35,834 nucleotides of DNA from an uncultured Erysipelotrichaceae bacterium (lineage in GTDB: Bacteria > Bacillota_I > Bacilli_A > Erysipelotrichales > Erysipelotrichaceae), in NCBI GenBank assembly GCA_902786245.1, contig CADABS010000029.1, positions 1 through 35,834 on the forward strand. The letters are read 5' to 3'. The notes under the pieces are model-generated. The model was not told the origin of the DNA and did not search any database. It was given only the letters and a program-made list of their open reading frames with translations. This document shows positions 1 to 6,620 of this stretch, in pieces; within the stretch, counting starts at the first letter, position 1, and each line of letters starts with the position of its first letter. Made by a program: the position numbers and the translations under genes.

Positions 1-215
1 ATACATAAGTCAGGGCACCTCCACAGCCCTCACCTTCAGATCTGGCCGCGAAGCGGCCCGAAATTACCTGTATCTGTCAACCTTTTCAGCGAAAAATTCT
101 GAAAAAAAGATCCCCATATCATTTGAGGATCTATCAGTAAATAATACTACATCCGGGAAATCCTTAACTTACCAGCATTGCGCAATACCGCGGTTTTTTC
201 ATATGAATCGGAGGA
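1..215. other. Left-edge intergenic sequence with two small hairpins
   Basis: No credible gene was seen. Two short hairpins occur near the edge: AGGGC at 12-16 with GCCCT at 26-30, and GGCCGC at 44-49 with GCGGCC at 53-58 around a GAA loop. They may belong to a structured RNA or a terminator of something left of the window, but too little is present to say. The rest holds the ltaS terminator (102-132) and featureless sequence up to the ltaS stop codon. Confidence 0.4.
102..132 (-). terminator. Intrinsic terminator of the LtaS-type gene
   Basis: Read on the minus strand, a 9-bp stem (108-116 with 124-132, one G-U pair) is followed by seven T (102-108). It lies about 85 bases past the stop codon of the lipoteichoic acid synthase-like gene. 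Confidence 0.8.
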
Positions 216-2312
216 TTAGGAACCGGCACCGAACAGATGACCGAAATAATCCGTATTGTTGAAGCCGGTACAGAAATTCATCTTGTTGCGGACGATGGTG
301 CGGATCCGCTCCGCATAGCCTTCATCAACAGTGACGCCTTCGGCCGGGGTGAATGTGCCTGTATCTGCCAGATACGTTCCCTTATCGGTTTTCCAGTCAT
401 AATTGATATTGAATACCAGCGGCTGTGCATCGGAGAATACATCTCTGCCGGCATAGAGCCTGGAATCCCATTCCACATCAAACAGATTGCACAGGGTCGG
501 AAGAATATCCAGAGAGGATACCGGTGTATCCACAACAATGGGTTCTTTATCTTCCAGACAGCCTGACCAGATGAGAAGGGTATTCCGGTCTCTGTCCAGC
601 AGATTGTCAACATGGAATCCGTACAGTTCATCAAGATACGGCGTCGCTCCGAGCGGTGCGCCGTAATCCAGACCATAGGGGAAATGGTCGGCGGAAAGAA
701 CAATGACCGTATCATCGGCGATGCCTCTGTCTTCCAGTGCCTGGATCAGATATGCCATTGCGTTTTCCAGTTCCAGATTGGCGGCGATGTAGCCTTTGAC
801 CGTTTCGGAATACGGCAGATCCTGTACCTTTTCCCAGTTTTTCGCGCTCATTGCGTTATTGCCGGGATCATATCCGTTATGGCCGGAGACGGTCATGTAA
901 TAGACATTGAAGGGCTCTGCATCGGCGTAGAGGGGGAAGGTTCCTTCGATCATTTCCAGATCGCTCTCGGGCCAGACGAATGAAACATATTCTTCCATCC
1001 CTGTGCCGTATCCCATAAAGCCATGCGAGTAGCCGAGAGTGTTGTGGGTGATATGGCGGTCGTAGAAATCCGCCCAGTTGTTATGGAATGCCCAGCCTTC
1101 ATATCCTTCTTTGGAAAGCAGGGAGGCAATGGTCATGGAATTGGTATAATTGGACATCAGTTTCAGAGAACTGCCGCCGTTTACCGGCAGGGCACCGAAG
1201 AGAATTTCATATTCGCCGCCGGTCGTTCCGGCACTGGCAGGCTGATAGTAATCCTCAAAATGCATGCCCTTTGAAGCCATACGGTACAGGGCCGGGGTCA
1301 GAACGGGATCGATGATTTTTCCGCTGAATGCTTCCGCAGTCACGAGAATCAGATTCTTTCCTTTGAAGAGACCTGTATATTCATTTTCCCTGGATGCCTT
1401 CAGGGAACTGACATAACTGTCCAGCATCTCATCGGTTTCATTGCCCGTCAGTGCATCAAAGTCGAAGTCGAGACGGTTATAGCCGTAGATGACCGGTCTG
1501 TCTTTTCTGCCTTTGCGTTTGAGTTCTTCTACTTCTTCAAAAGAAACAGAAGCGGTATCTGCCGAGGCATACCGGAGGTCCAGACGCAGACCGGTAAGGA
1601 GACCGAAGGAACGGACCGCCTTTTCAAAACTGTATTCGCTGCTGTATGCGGCAGAGACAGCAGTGTCATGCGTGACAGCGGTGTGTGAGAGCATAAACAC
1701 AAGACAGGCAGACAGAACGGAAATGAATACGGGTTTTTTCCGGACCTGCGTATCTTTGATGAACCGGGAGAGAAGGATATATCCGGCCGGCATGCACATA
1801 TACAGTACAATTGCCAGGATACCATGGAAGCTGAAAATCAGTTTCCATGCCAGATCGCTGAACTGACCGAATGCATCAGAGGCACCCGCCAGCATCGTTT
1901 TGAGATCATAGAATACCTTGAACTGCCGGTAGACAAAGCATACGGCAATATACAGGACGGAAATGGCAGCCATCAGAACTGCCCGGATGGCGGTGCGTGC
2001 GGTTCCGTTCCGGCAGATCAGACCGCACATATACAGCAATATGCCTGCGGGAATGCTGAAAAGGACTGTATAAGGCAGGGAAGAACCATTGATACCGGCG
2101 GTAAAGATTTTCAGCAGGATCTCGGCCATAATAAAAAACAATACGGAATATGCGCAGTGGATGAGCGCATTCTTCCATCCAGATTCCCGCACCGTTTCAG
2201 CCTGTTTCTGTACAGGTGCAATCGGGGCTGCAGGGACAGCCGGCGCAGCCGGGCGGGGCCGGTATGTCTTATATGATTTCTGTTTCCGGAATTTATTCTT
2301 TCTTTTGGACAT
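216..2312 (-). CDS. ltaS: LTA synthase family protein (membrane phosphoglycerol transferase)
   Basis: Predicted 698-aa polytopic membrane enzyme of the LtaS/sulfatase superfamily. These enzymes transfer glycerol phosphate from phosphatidylglycerol to a growing lipoteichoic acid chain (or a related phosphoglycerol acceptor) outside the membrane. A basic N-terminus is followed by five hydrophobic segments within about residues 48-215, then the extracellular sulfatase domain from about residue 318. Expected active-site residues are visible: Glu in LILVTAEAF (about 327), the catalytic Thr in AGTTGGEYE (about 363), a His in TVSGHNGY and the Asp-His pair in LSADHFPYG. An upstream ATG at 2351 would add a sixth membrane segment before the basic KRKNK stretch, so the ATG at 2312 fits the family topology better. 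There is no Shine-Dalgarno before it; a promoter -10 lies 7 nt upstream (see findings). Exact polymer product is inference. Confidence 0.88.
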   Translation of the reverse strand: MSKRKNKFRKQKSYKTYRPRPAAPAVPAAPIAPVQKQAETVRESGWKNALIHCAYSVLFFIMAEILLKIFTAGINGSSLPYTVLFSIPAGILLYMCGLICRNGTARTAIRAVLMAAISVLYIAVCFVYRQFKVFYDLKTMLAGASDAFGQFSDLAWKLIFSFHGILAIVLYMCMPAGYILLSRFIKDTQVRKKPVFISVLSACLVFMLSHTAVTHDTAVSAAYSSEYSFEKAVRSFGLLTGLRLDLRYASADTASVSFEEVEELKRKGRKDRPVIYGYNRLDFDFDALTGNETDEMLDSYVSSLKASRENEYTGLFKGKNLILVTAEAFSGKIIDPVLTPALYRMASKGMHFEDYYQPASAGTTGGEYEILFGALPVNGGSSLKLMSNYTNSMTIASLLSKEGYEGWAFHNNWADFYDRHITHNTLGYSHGFMGYGTGMEEYVSFVWPESDLEMIEGTFPLYADAEPFNVYYMTVSGHNGYDPGNNAMSAKNWEKVQDLPYSETVKGYIAANLELENAMAYLIQALEDRGIADDTVIVLSADHFPYGLDYGAPLGATPYLDELYGFHVDNLLDRDRNTLLIWSGCLEDKEPIVVDTPVSSLDILPTLCNLFDVEWDSRLYAGRDVFSDAQPLVFNINYDWKTDKGTYLADTGTFTPAEGVTVDEGYAERIRTIVRNKMNFCTGFNNTDYFGHLFGAGS

Positions 2313-2319
2313 ATACTGT

Positions 2320-2348
2320 ATTATCAGAAAAACCAGTAAAAAAAACAA
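2320..2348 (-). promoter_or_regulatory. Promoter of the LtaS-type gene, abutting its start codon
   Basis: Minus strand: -35 TTGTTT (2348-2343), 17-bp spacer, -10 GATAAT (2325-2320). Seven nucleotides separate the -10 from the ATG at 2312, so transcription should begin at or one base before the start codon. The -35 overlaps the T-tract of the upstream terminator. Confidence 0.5.
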
Positions 2349-2370
2349 CATGCACTGGTATGCACGTTGT
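2338..2370 (-). terminator. Intrinsic terminator between the 67-aa gene and ltaS
   Basis: Minus strand: 10-bp stem (2370-2361 with 2354-2345, one G-U pair), 6-nt loop, then eight T (2345-2338). It separates the 67-aa gene from the LtaS-type gene, so ltaS needs its own promoter. Confidence 0.75.
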
Positions 2371-2397
2371 CAGGTAAAATGGCAGTTTTTGTACTTC

Positions 2398-2601
2398 TCA
2401 GTGAAGCATCATTGTTGTATAGCCCGGCTGTGTGGATGAGGTCATCGGATGGATCTCATATTTGCCCAGGCCATTTGTATATTTGTTCTCCTTGGTATAG
2501 TCATAATGCTTATTGGCGGAATACTCCAGCTGAACAAATCTGTTAGGCAGGAATGTCTTGATCATTTTCTTTGAAGCTGTTAATACGTTTCTGTTTTCCA
2601 T
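2398..2601 (-). CDS. Small hypothetical protein, 67 aa
   Basis: Unrecognised 67-residue, basic and Tyr/Asn/Lys-rich protein with no signal peptide or membrane segment. The start at 2601 is chosen because GGGGAG sits 8-9 nt upstream; the in-frame extension to 2706 has no such site and translates poorly conserved-looking sequence. It is divergent from the 59-aa gene at 2719 and is followed by its own terminator (2338-2370). An extended -10 (TGC then TATGGT) is visible upstream at about 2650-2658 on the minus strand, which makes it a self-contained unit. Function unknown. Confidence 0.55.
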   Translation of the reverse strand: MENRNVLTASKKMIKTFLPNRFVQLEYSANKHYDYTKENKYTNGLGKYEIHPMTSSTQPGYTTMMLH

Positions 2602-2682
2602 TTCTTTATCTCCCCGATACTGTGTATCTTTATCTGTCTTCTGACACTTTAACCATAGCACCGCAAAATTCAAAAAGATACG

Positions 2683-2700
2683 GATTTTACGCATAAAATC
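2683..2700. promoter_or_regulatory. Perfect inverted repeat between two divergent small genes
   Basis: GATTTTA at 2683-2689 and TAAAATC at 2694-2700 with a 4-nt CGCA centre. It lies in the 117-bp gap between the 67-aa gene (minus) and the 59-aa gene (plus), where a shared operator would be expected. No regulator is identified. Confidence 0.35.
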
Positions 2701-2718
2701 ACACATTTCGGAGATTTT

Positions 2719-2898
2719 ATGTGCAAAGTTTTTAGGCTTTTCAAAGGGTCTGAAAAGACATATATGAGACTTTTCGAAACATGTTTGAAAAGTTTTCAGA
2801 GAAAGTTTTCAGCACAGATCTGTTCCATCCCGGATGATCTGTATCAGGTATCGGAAATCCGCGAATATGCCGTGTACAAAGGGCTTTCGCAAAAATGA
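2719..2898 (+). CDS. Small hypothetical protein, 59 aa
   Basis: A 59-codon frame (MCKVFRLFKG... to ...YKGLSQK) preceded by CGGAG about 6 nt before the ATG. The C-terminal half, with DDLYQVSEIREYAVYKGL, has the look of a normal folded protein; the N-terminal half is basic and Phe-rich. It has three Cys and no membrane segment. It is divergent from the 67-aa gene, and its TGA stop forms the first three bases of a perfect 14-bp palindrome (2896-2909). The region is AT-rich with several TTTTC/GAAAA inverted repeats (for example 2769-2793), so a non-coding regulatory reading is also possible. Not recognised. Confidence 0.4.
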   Translation: MCKVFRLFKGSEKTYMRLFETCLKSFQRKFSAQICSIPDDLYQVSEIREYAVYKGLSQK

Positions 2899-2909
2899 AA
2901 ATATTTTCA
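2896..2909. repeat. 14-bp perfect palindrome, copy 1
   Basis: TGAAAATATTTTCA; an identical copy is at 19291-19304 upstream of the peptide-binding protein gene. Possibly a shared regulator-binding site. Confidence 0.5.
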
Positions 2910-2958
2910 TTTCATCCGGGATCTGCTGTACCGTCCTTTGATCCGTGTCAAAAGAAAG

Positions 2959-2989
2959 AAAAACCGGCGGAGGAATGAACCGCCGCCGG
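2959..2989 (-). terminator. Intrinsic terminator of the GH32-type gene
   Basis: Minus strand: CCGGCGG (2989-2983) pairs with CCGCCGG (2970-2964), followed by a T-rich tract. It lies about 22 bases past the stop of the glycosidase gene. Confidence 0.7.
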
Positions 2990-3011
2990 CTTCAGGAGAA
3001 AGGAGCCGGAA

Positions 3012-4538
3012 TTATTCGATCCCGGCTGTGTATACAGCAAGATCATTGAACGTAACTGCCGCATGATCGGCATAGAGGCTGACTTTCTTTCCGCCGGTGC
3101 CGTAGACTCTCACGGCAAGAGAAGAGATGCCGTCCACATAGAATGCACCGCAGGAACCTTCCTGGATATAGGTGAACGTATATGTTTCTCCTTCTTTGAG
3201 TTCGGCCTGTGTACCGGTGATGGGGACATCGCCGCCGGAGAGATCGAAACGGATATAGCTGTCGGAAGGAGAAACTGCGATTACTTTCTGTTCTTCCTGA
3301 TCGCCGTCGGAATGGATGATCAGTCCGAATTCTCCGCCGGAAGTATACGTGAAGGAACCGGTGATCATATAGCGCTCATATGCGGCGGTAAGTTCGCTCT
3401 GTTTCATCGCATCTGCTTCTTTGAATGTTACAGAGGAGCGGGAGAGCAGAGGCCTCCGGTCTGCAAACAGATTTCTGATTCCGTCCGGAACCGAAAGGTA
3501 CAGACTGCCGTCCGCAGCGGCGTGGAGTTCCTGTACCATGAGATTGCCTGCCCAGGCAGATACTTCATCTGTCGAGAAGGGAGTATCGGATCTTCTCAGC
3601 CAGCCGACCATATAGGAATGACCGCTGCCGTCTTCCACATGCTTGGCCGCATAGAACAGTTTGTCATCGATCCGTCTTGGCACATCGTAGGGACCGTATC
3701 TCTGATCGGAAGAAGCGTACCACAGGGTATCGTCCTGTCCGGAATAGGTAATATACCATCTGCCGCCGAGTCTGAATGTATCGCTGCATTCGAGATTCCA
3801 GAATGCCTCGAGAGGATCGGCCAGGATTTCCCCCTGATATACAGCCTCTGACAGATCGGGAGAAAGGGTGAAATGATGGAGTTTCGCAACACCGCTGACC
3901 GATGCGGTCACGGTGATATCCATGAGATCTTTTTCTGCATCATAGTAGACCTGCGGATCGCGGAAATCGGTTTTCTGTTTGATTTCCGGCGGCGGAACGA
4001 TCTCCCAGCCCTCAATCTTTTCAAAAGCGAAAGGGGTATCTCCTTTTGCGGCCATAATGGTTTCCTTGTATTCCGTATTGCCGTTGGAGTGTCCGGTATA
4101 GAAGAGGTAGTAGGTGTCTTTGATTTTGACAAGAGAACCGGTGCCGATCCACGCATCCTGCTTTCCTTCTTCCGCTTCCAGTACCGGTGCATCATATTCT
4201 TTGTAATGGACAAAATCTTCGGTCGTCGCAAGGTAGACGGAGTGATGGAAGGAATCGCCTCCTTCTTTCAGATAGTAGATATAATAAACGCCGTCTTCAT
4301 AATAGGGCATCGGATCGCCGACAAAGGGCTGGTAGCCGCCGTCTTCTTCCGGCACATAGAACAGATGATAGCGACAGGAAGCCTCCATCATTGCCGGATT
4401 GTTCAATTCGGCATAATCCACATCGTACGTGACATTTGCGTACTGGACGGATGCGTCTTCTTTTCCCGGTCTTAAGAAGACCACCGCCAGAATGACTGCC
4501 AGGAGTAAGGCCAATACTGAAACAATTGTCTTTTTCAT
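3012..4538 (-). CDS. Membrane-anchored GH32-family glycosidase (fructan/sucrose-active type)
   Basis: 508-aa protein with an N-terminal signal/anchor segment (about residues 3-23, no lipobox Cys), a five-bladed propeller-type catalytic domain (about 45-360) and a C-terminal beta-sandwich (about 370-505). The three GH32 acidic motifs are present: the nucleophile in VGDPMPYY (Asp 75), the RDP motif in DFRDPQ (193-195), and the acid/base Glu in LECSDTF (Glu 250). GH32 enzymes hydrolyse beta-fructosidic bonds in sucrose, inulin or levan; the anchor implies extracellular action. Start chosen by GGAG about 9 nt upstream. The gene stands alone with its own terminator and a dyad operator upstream (4600-4645), so it is probably locally repressed. 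Substrate is not decidable from sequence. Confidence 0.8.
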   Translation of the reverse strand: MKKTIVSVLALLLAVILAVVFLRPGKEDASVQYANVTYDVDYAELNNPAMMEASCRYHLFYVPEEDGGYQPFVGDPMPYYEDGVYYIYYLKEGGDSFHHSVYLATTEDFVHYKEYDAPVLEAEEGKQDAWIGTGSLVKIKDTYYLFYTGHSNGNTEYKETIMAAKGDTPFAFEKIEGWEIVPPPEIKQKTDFRDPQVYYDAEKDLMDITVTASVSGVAKLHHFTLSPDLSEAVYQGEILADPLEAFWNLECSDTFRLGGRWYITYSGQDDTLWYASSDQRYGPYDVPRRIDDKLFYAAKHVEDGSGHSYMVGWLRRSDTPFSTDEVSAWAGNLMVQELHAAADGSLYLSVPDGIRNLFADRRPLLSRSSVTFKEADAMKQSELTAAYERYMITGSFTYTSGGEFGLIIHSDGDQEEQKVIAVSPSDSYIRFDLSGGDVPITGTQAELKEGETYTFTYIQEGSCGAFYVDGISSLAVRVYGTGGKKVSLYADHAAVTFNDLAVYTAGIE

Positions 4539-4599
4539 GATTTTTCTCCGTTAGAATTCCTGTTTCTTTCATTTATTCTATAATGATTCCGGCGATTCA

Positions 4600-4645
4600 T
4601 GAACAGTTTCATGAAATATATCGTTAAATTTCATGAAACTGTTCA
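4600..4645. promoter_or_regulatory. Dyad operator: two TTTCATGAAA palindromes 21 bp apart inside an 18-bp-arm inverted repeat
   Basis: Arms 4600-4617 and 4628-4645 are perfectly complementary, with a 10-nt centre. Each arm contains the palindrome TTTCATGAAA, and the two palindrome centres are 21 bp apart, two helical turns. The element lies 62-107 bp upstream of the GH32 start codon, next to a -10-like TATAGA on the minus strand. This is the arrangement expected for a cooperatively binding repressor. Confidence 0.65.
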
Positions 4646-4749
4646 CGCGAACTGCCTGTATTCATTCCCGGATCGGTGTTCCGGTGTGTGTCCGCAATAA
4701 GGAAACTGTATGGAGAAATGAATATAATTGATTTTTTTCGTAAAACCTA

Positions 4750-4778
4750 TTGCAATATCCCAAATGCCGTGATAGTAT
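4750..4778 (+). promoter_or_regulatory. tRNA operon promoter
   Basis: -35 TTGCAA (4750-4755), 17-bp spacer, -10 TAGTAT (4773-4778), ahead of three tRNA genes on the plus strand. Confidence 0.75.
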
Positions 4779-4815
4779 AACTAAGCGCTGAAAAAACAAG
4801 ATGCGCTTGGCAGAT

Positions 4816-4906
4816 GAGGAAATACTCAAGAGGCCGAAGAGGTGCCCCTGCTAAGGGCATAGGTCGGGAAACCGGCGCGAGGGTTCAAATCCCTCTTTCC
4901 TCGCCA
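4816..4906 (+). tRNA. tRNA-Ser(GCT)
   Basis: 91-nt class II tRNA with acceptor stem GAGGAAA/TTTCCTC, discriminator G and encoded CCA. The anticodon loop CTGCTAA is closed by TGCCC/GGGCA, so the anticodon is GCT. The long variable arm fits serine. First gene of a three-tRNA operon. Confidence 0.93.
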
Positions 4907-4911
4907 TCAAT

Positions 4912-4988
4912 GGTCCCGTGGAGTAGTGGCTTATCTCGTCTCCCTGTCACGGAGAAGATCGCGAGTTCGAATCTCGTCGGGACCGCCA
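4912..4988 (+). tRNA. tRNA-Asp(GTC)
   Basis: 77 nt with acceptor stem GGTCCCG/CGGGACC, anticodon loop CTGTCAC (anticodon GTC) and encoded CCA. It starts 5 nt after tRNA-Ser. Confidence 0.95.
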
Positions 4989-4993
4989 TTACT

Positions 4994-5064
4994 GCGAGTG
5001 TAGTTCAATGGTAGAACGCCACCTTGCCAAGGTGGACACGGCGGTTCAATTCCGCTCACTCGCT
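4994..5064 (+). tRNA. tRNA-Gly(GCC)
   Basis: 71 nt with acceptor stem GCGAGTG/CACTCGC and anticodon loop TTGCCAA (anticodon GCC). The 3' end reads TCCT, so CCA is not encoded and must be added after transcription, unlike its two neighbours. Confidence 0.93.
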
Positions 5065-5072
5065 CCTGAAAG

Positions 5073-5096
5073 AGAATCCGCAAGGATTCTTTTTTT
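5073..5096 (+). terminator. Terminator of the tRNA operon
   Basis: AGAATCC (5073-5079), GCAA loop, GGATTCT (5084-5090), then seven T. Confidence 0.9.
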
Positions 5097-5162
5097 GTTT
5101 TTCACATCGGAAGGCTTTTCATGGTATCTTTAAATTAAGCAAGCAATGAAGGAGATATCATT

Positions 5163-5834
5163 ATGTTCTGTAAGAAATGCGGCCAGGAAATCCCTGATCT
5201 TTCAATGTACTGTCCCGAATGCGGTGCTTCGCAGTTCGGGGTGGAAACGAAAACACCTGAATTGATGACAGAAGGTTCACATACGGCAAAGGTCGTCGTC
5301 AAAGGCTATGACAATATGACCAATGCCATTACCATTGTCCGTGACGTTACCGGACTTGATTTTGTCGGCGCCCGGAAAGCAATCAGCGAACTGCCGGCAG
5401 TGCTGTTCACCAGTCTTTCCAATGAAGCTGCAGAAGAGTATGTCCGGCAGCTGAAAGAATGCGGCGTACAGGCAGAAGTGGAAGGCGGCGTTCCGTCAGA
5501 GCCTGTTTCGGTCGATGATGCACCGGCAGATCCGGAATTTGACAAAGAACTGGAAGCCTATGAAAAGGAACAGGAACTGATCATGCCGATGCCGAAGGAA
5601 GAACCTGCACCGGAACCTGAACCGGAACCGGAGCCTGCACATGCACCGGCTGAAGAACCGGCCCCTGCAGCGGAACCGTCCTTTGAAGAACAGATGGACG
5701 CATTCCTCAATACGCAGGAAGAAAAGAAAGAAGAACCGGAAATCGTGCTGACCCTGCCGTCGGAACCGGAAAAGAAATCCGACGAAGATTTCGATAAGGA
5801 AATGGCAGCCTTTCTGGCAGATCATAAAGAGTAA
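5163..5834 (+). CDS. Zinc-ribbon protein with an L7/L12 C-terminal-like domain and acidic tail
   Basis: 223 aa in three parts. Residues 1-25 form a zinc ribbon with Cys at 3, 6, 17 and 20. Residues about 42-107 match the ribosomal protein L7/L12 C-terminal fold (ITIVRDVTGL, GARKAISELP, AAEEYVRQL and GVQAEVEGG correspond to its helices and strands). From about 115 to the end is a Pro/Glu-rich low-complexity tail (EPEPEPEP type) ending in two related EEKK/FD(K)EMAAFL segments. The L7/L12 fold binds translation factors in the ribosome; whether it does so here is unknown. AAGGAG lies 8 nt before the ATG. No membrane segment. Confidence 0.65.
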   Translation: MFCKKCGQEIPDLSMYCPECGASQFGVETKTPELMTEGSHTAKVVVKGYDNMTNAITIVRDVTGLDFVGARKAISELPAVLFTSLSNEAAEEYVRQLKECGVQAEVEGGVPSEPVSVDDAPADPEFDKELEAYEKEQELIMPMPKEEPAPEPEPEPEPAHAPAEEPAPAAEPSFEEQMDAFLNTQEEKKEEPEIVLTLPSEPEKKSDEDFDKEMAAFLADHKE

Positions 5835-5840
5835 AACAGA

Positions 5841-5867
5841 ATGAAACCGCCGGACGGCGGTTTTCAT
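5841..5867 (+). terminator. Probable terminator after the zinc-ribbon gene
   Basis: Hairpin with CCGCC/GGCGG core at 5847-5851 and 5856-5860, flanked by ATGAAA and TTTTCAT that also pair with a one-base bulge. The T-tract is only four long, so some readthrough is likely. Confidence 0.5.
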
Positions 5868-5887
5868 GACGGGGGGGGAGGTAAGGT

Positions 5888-6586
5888 ATGTATTATGCGA
5901 TGAGCGATATTCACGGATGCTATGAAGAATATATCAGGGCTCTGAATACGGTGCACTTCAGCAGCAGAGACAGTCTGTTTGTGCTCGGAGATATTGTCGA
6001 CAGAGGTCCCCAGCCCATCCGCGTTCTGCAGGATATGATGTACCGGGACAATGTATATCCCATTCTCGGCAATCATGAATTCAGCATGATGACCGTCGTG
6101 CGCAGACTCGGTGTTGAGATCACTGATGCATCGATTGCGACGCTGACCGGAGAAGACCTGGAAAGCGCCAGACTCTGGCTCAATGACGGCGGCATGACTT
6201 CGCTGAAAGGATTTCTGGCACTGTCAGAAGACGAACGGGAGGGACTGCTGGAGTATCTCGGCGAATTCGCGCTGTATGAAGAAGCAGAAGCCGGCGGAAG
6301 GGAATATGTTCTCCTCCATGCCGGTCTGGACAATTTCTCGCCGGAGCGGGATCTGGATTCCTATTCCGTCGATGAAATGATATTCCATGCCCCGGATTAT
6401 GACCGGGTGTATTTCCCGGACCGGTATCTGGTCAGCGGCCACCGGCCGACACTGGCGGAAAAGACACCAGGCAGAGTTCTGGAAAAGAACAATCATATCG
6501 CGATCGACTGCGGCTGCGTCTTCGGCGGACGCCTGGCAGTCTATTGTCTGGATACAGGGAAAACGGTCTACATCGATAAAATATGA
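5888..6586 (+). CDS. PPP-family metallophosphatase (serine/threonine phosphatase or ApaH-like)
   Basis: 232-aa cytoplasmic phosphoesterase with the complete PPP signature: DIHG (7-10), GDIVDRG (34-40) and GNHEF (61-65), plus the later metal-ligand histidines in LLHAGLDN and SGHRPT. The family removes phosphate from phosphoserine/threonine proteins or splits dinucleoside tetraphosphates; sequence alone does not decide which. Length is close to bacterial PrpA/PrpE-type enzymes. The ribosome binding site GGGGGAGG includes an 8-G run (5871-5878). Confidence 0.82.
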   Translation: MYYAMSDIHGCYEEYIRALNTVHFSSRDSLFVLGDIVDRGPQPIRVLQDMMYRDNVYPILGNHEFSMMTVVRRLGVEITDASIATLTGEDLESARLWLNDGGMTSLKGFLALSEDEREGLLEYLGEFALYEEAEAGGREYVLLHAGLDNFSPERDLDSYSVDEMIFHAPDYDRVYFPDRYLVSGHRPTLAEKTPGRVLEKNNHIAIDCGCVFGGRLAVYCLDTGKTVYIDKI

Positions 6587-6592
6587 AACCGG

Positions 6593-6620
6593 AAAAAGGA
6601 GGCTGCTCAGGCAGCCTCCT
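6593..6620 (-). terminator. Terminator of the LysR gene, containing its stop codon
   Basis: Perfect 10-bp stem (6597-6606 with 6611-6620) with a TCAG loop; on the minus strand it is followed by five T. The stop codon (6609-6607) and last codons of the LysR gene lie inside it. Confidence 0.85.

Noticed and set aside
4719-4781. 20-codon frame between the GH32 operator and the tRNAs
   Set aside because: It overlaps the tRNA promoter itself and would not be transcribed from it.
4816-4906. Reading the first tRNA as tRNA-Leu because of its long variable arm
   Set aside because: The anticodon loop CTGCTAA gives GCT, which is serine.
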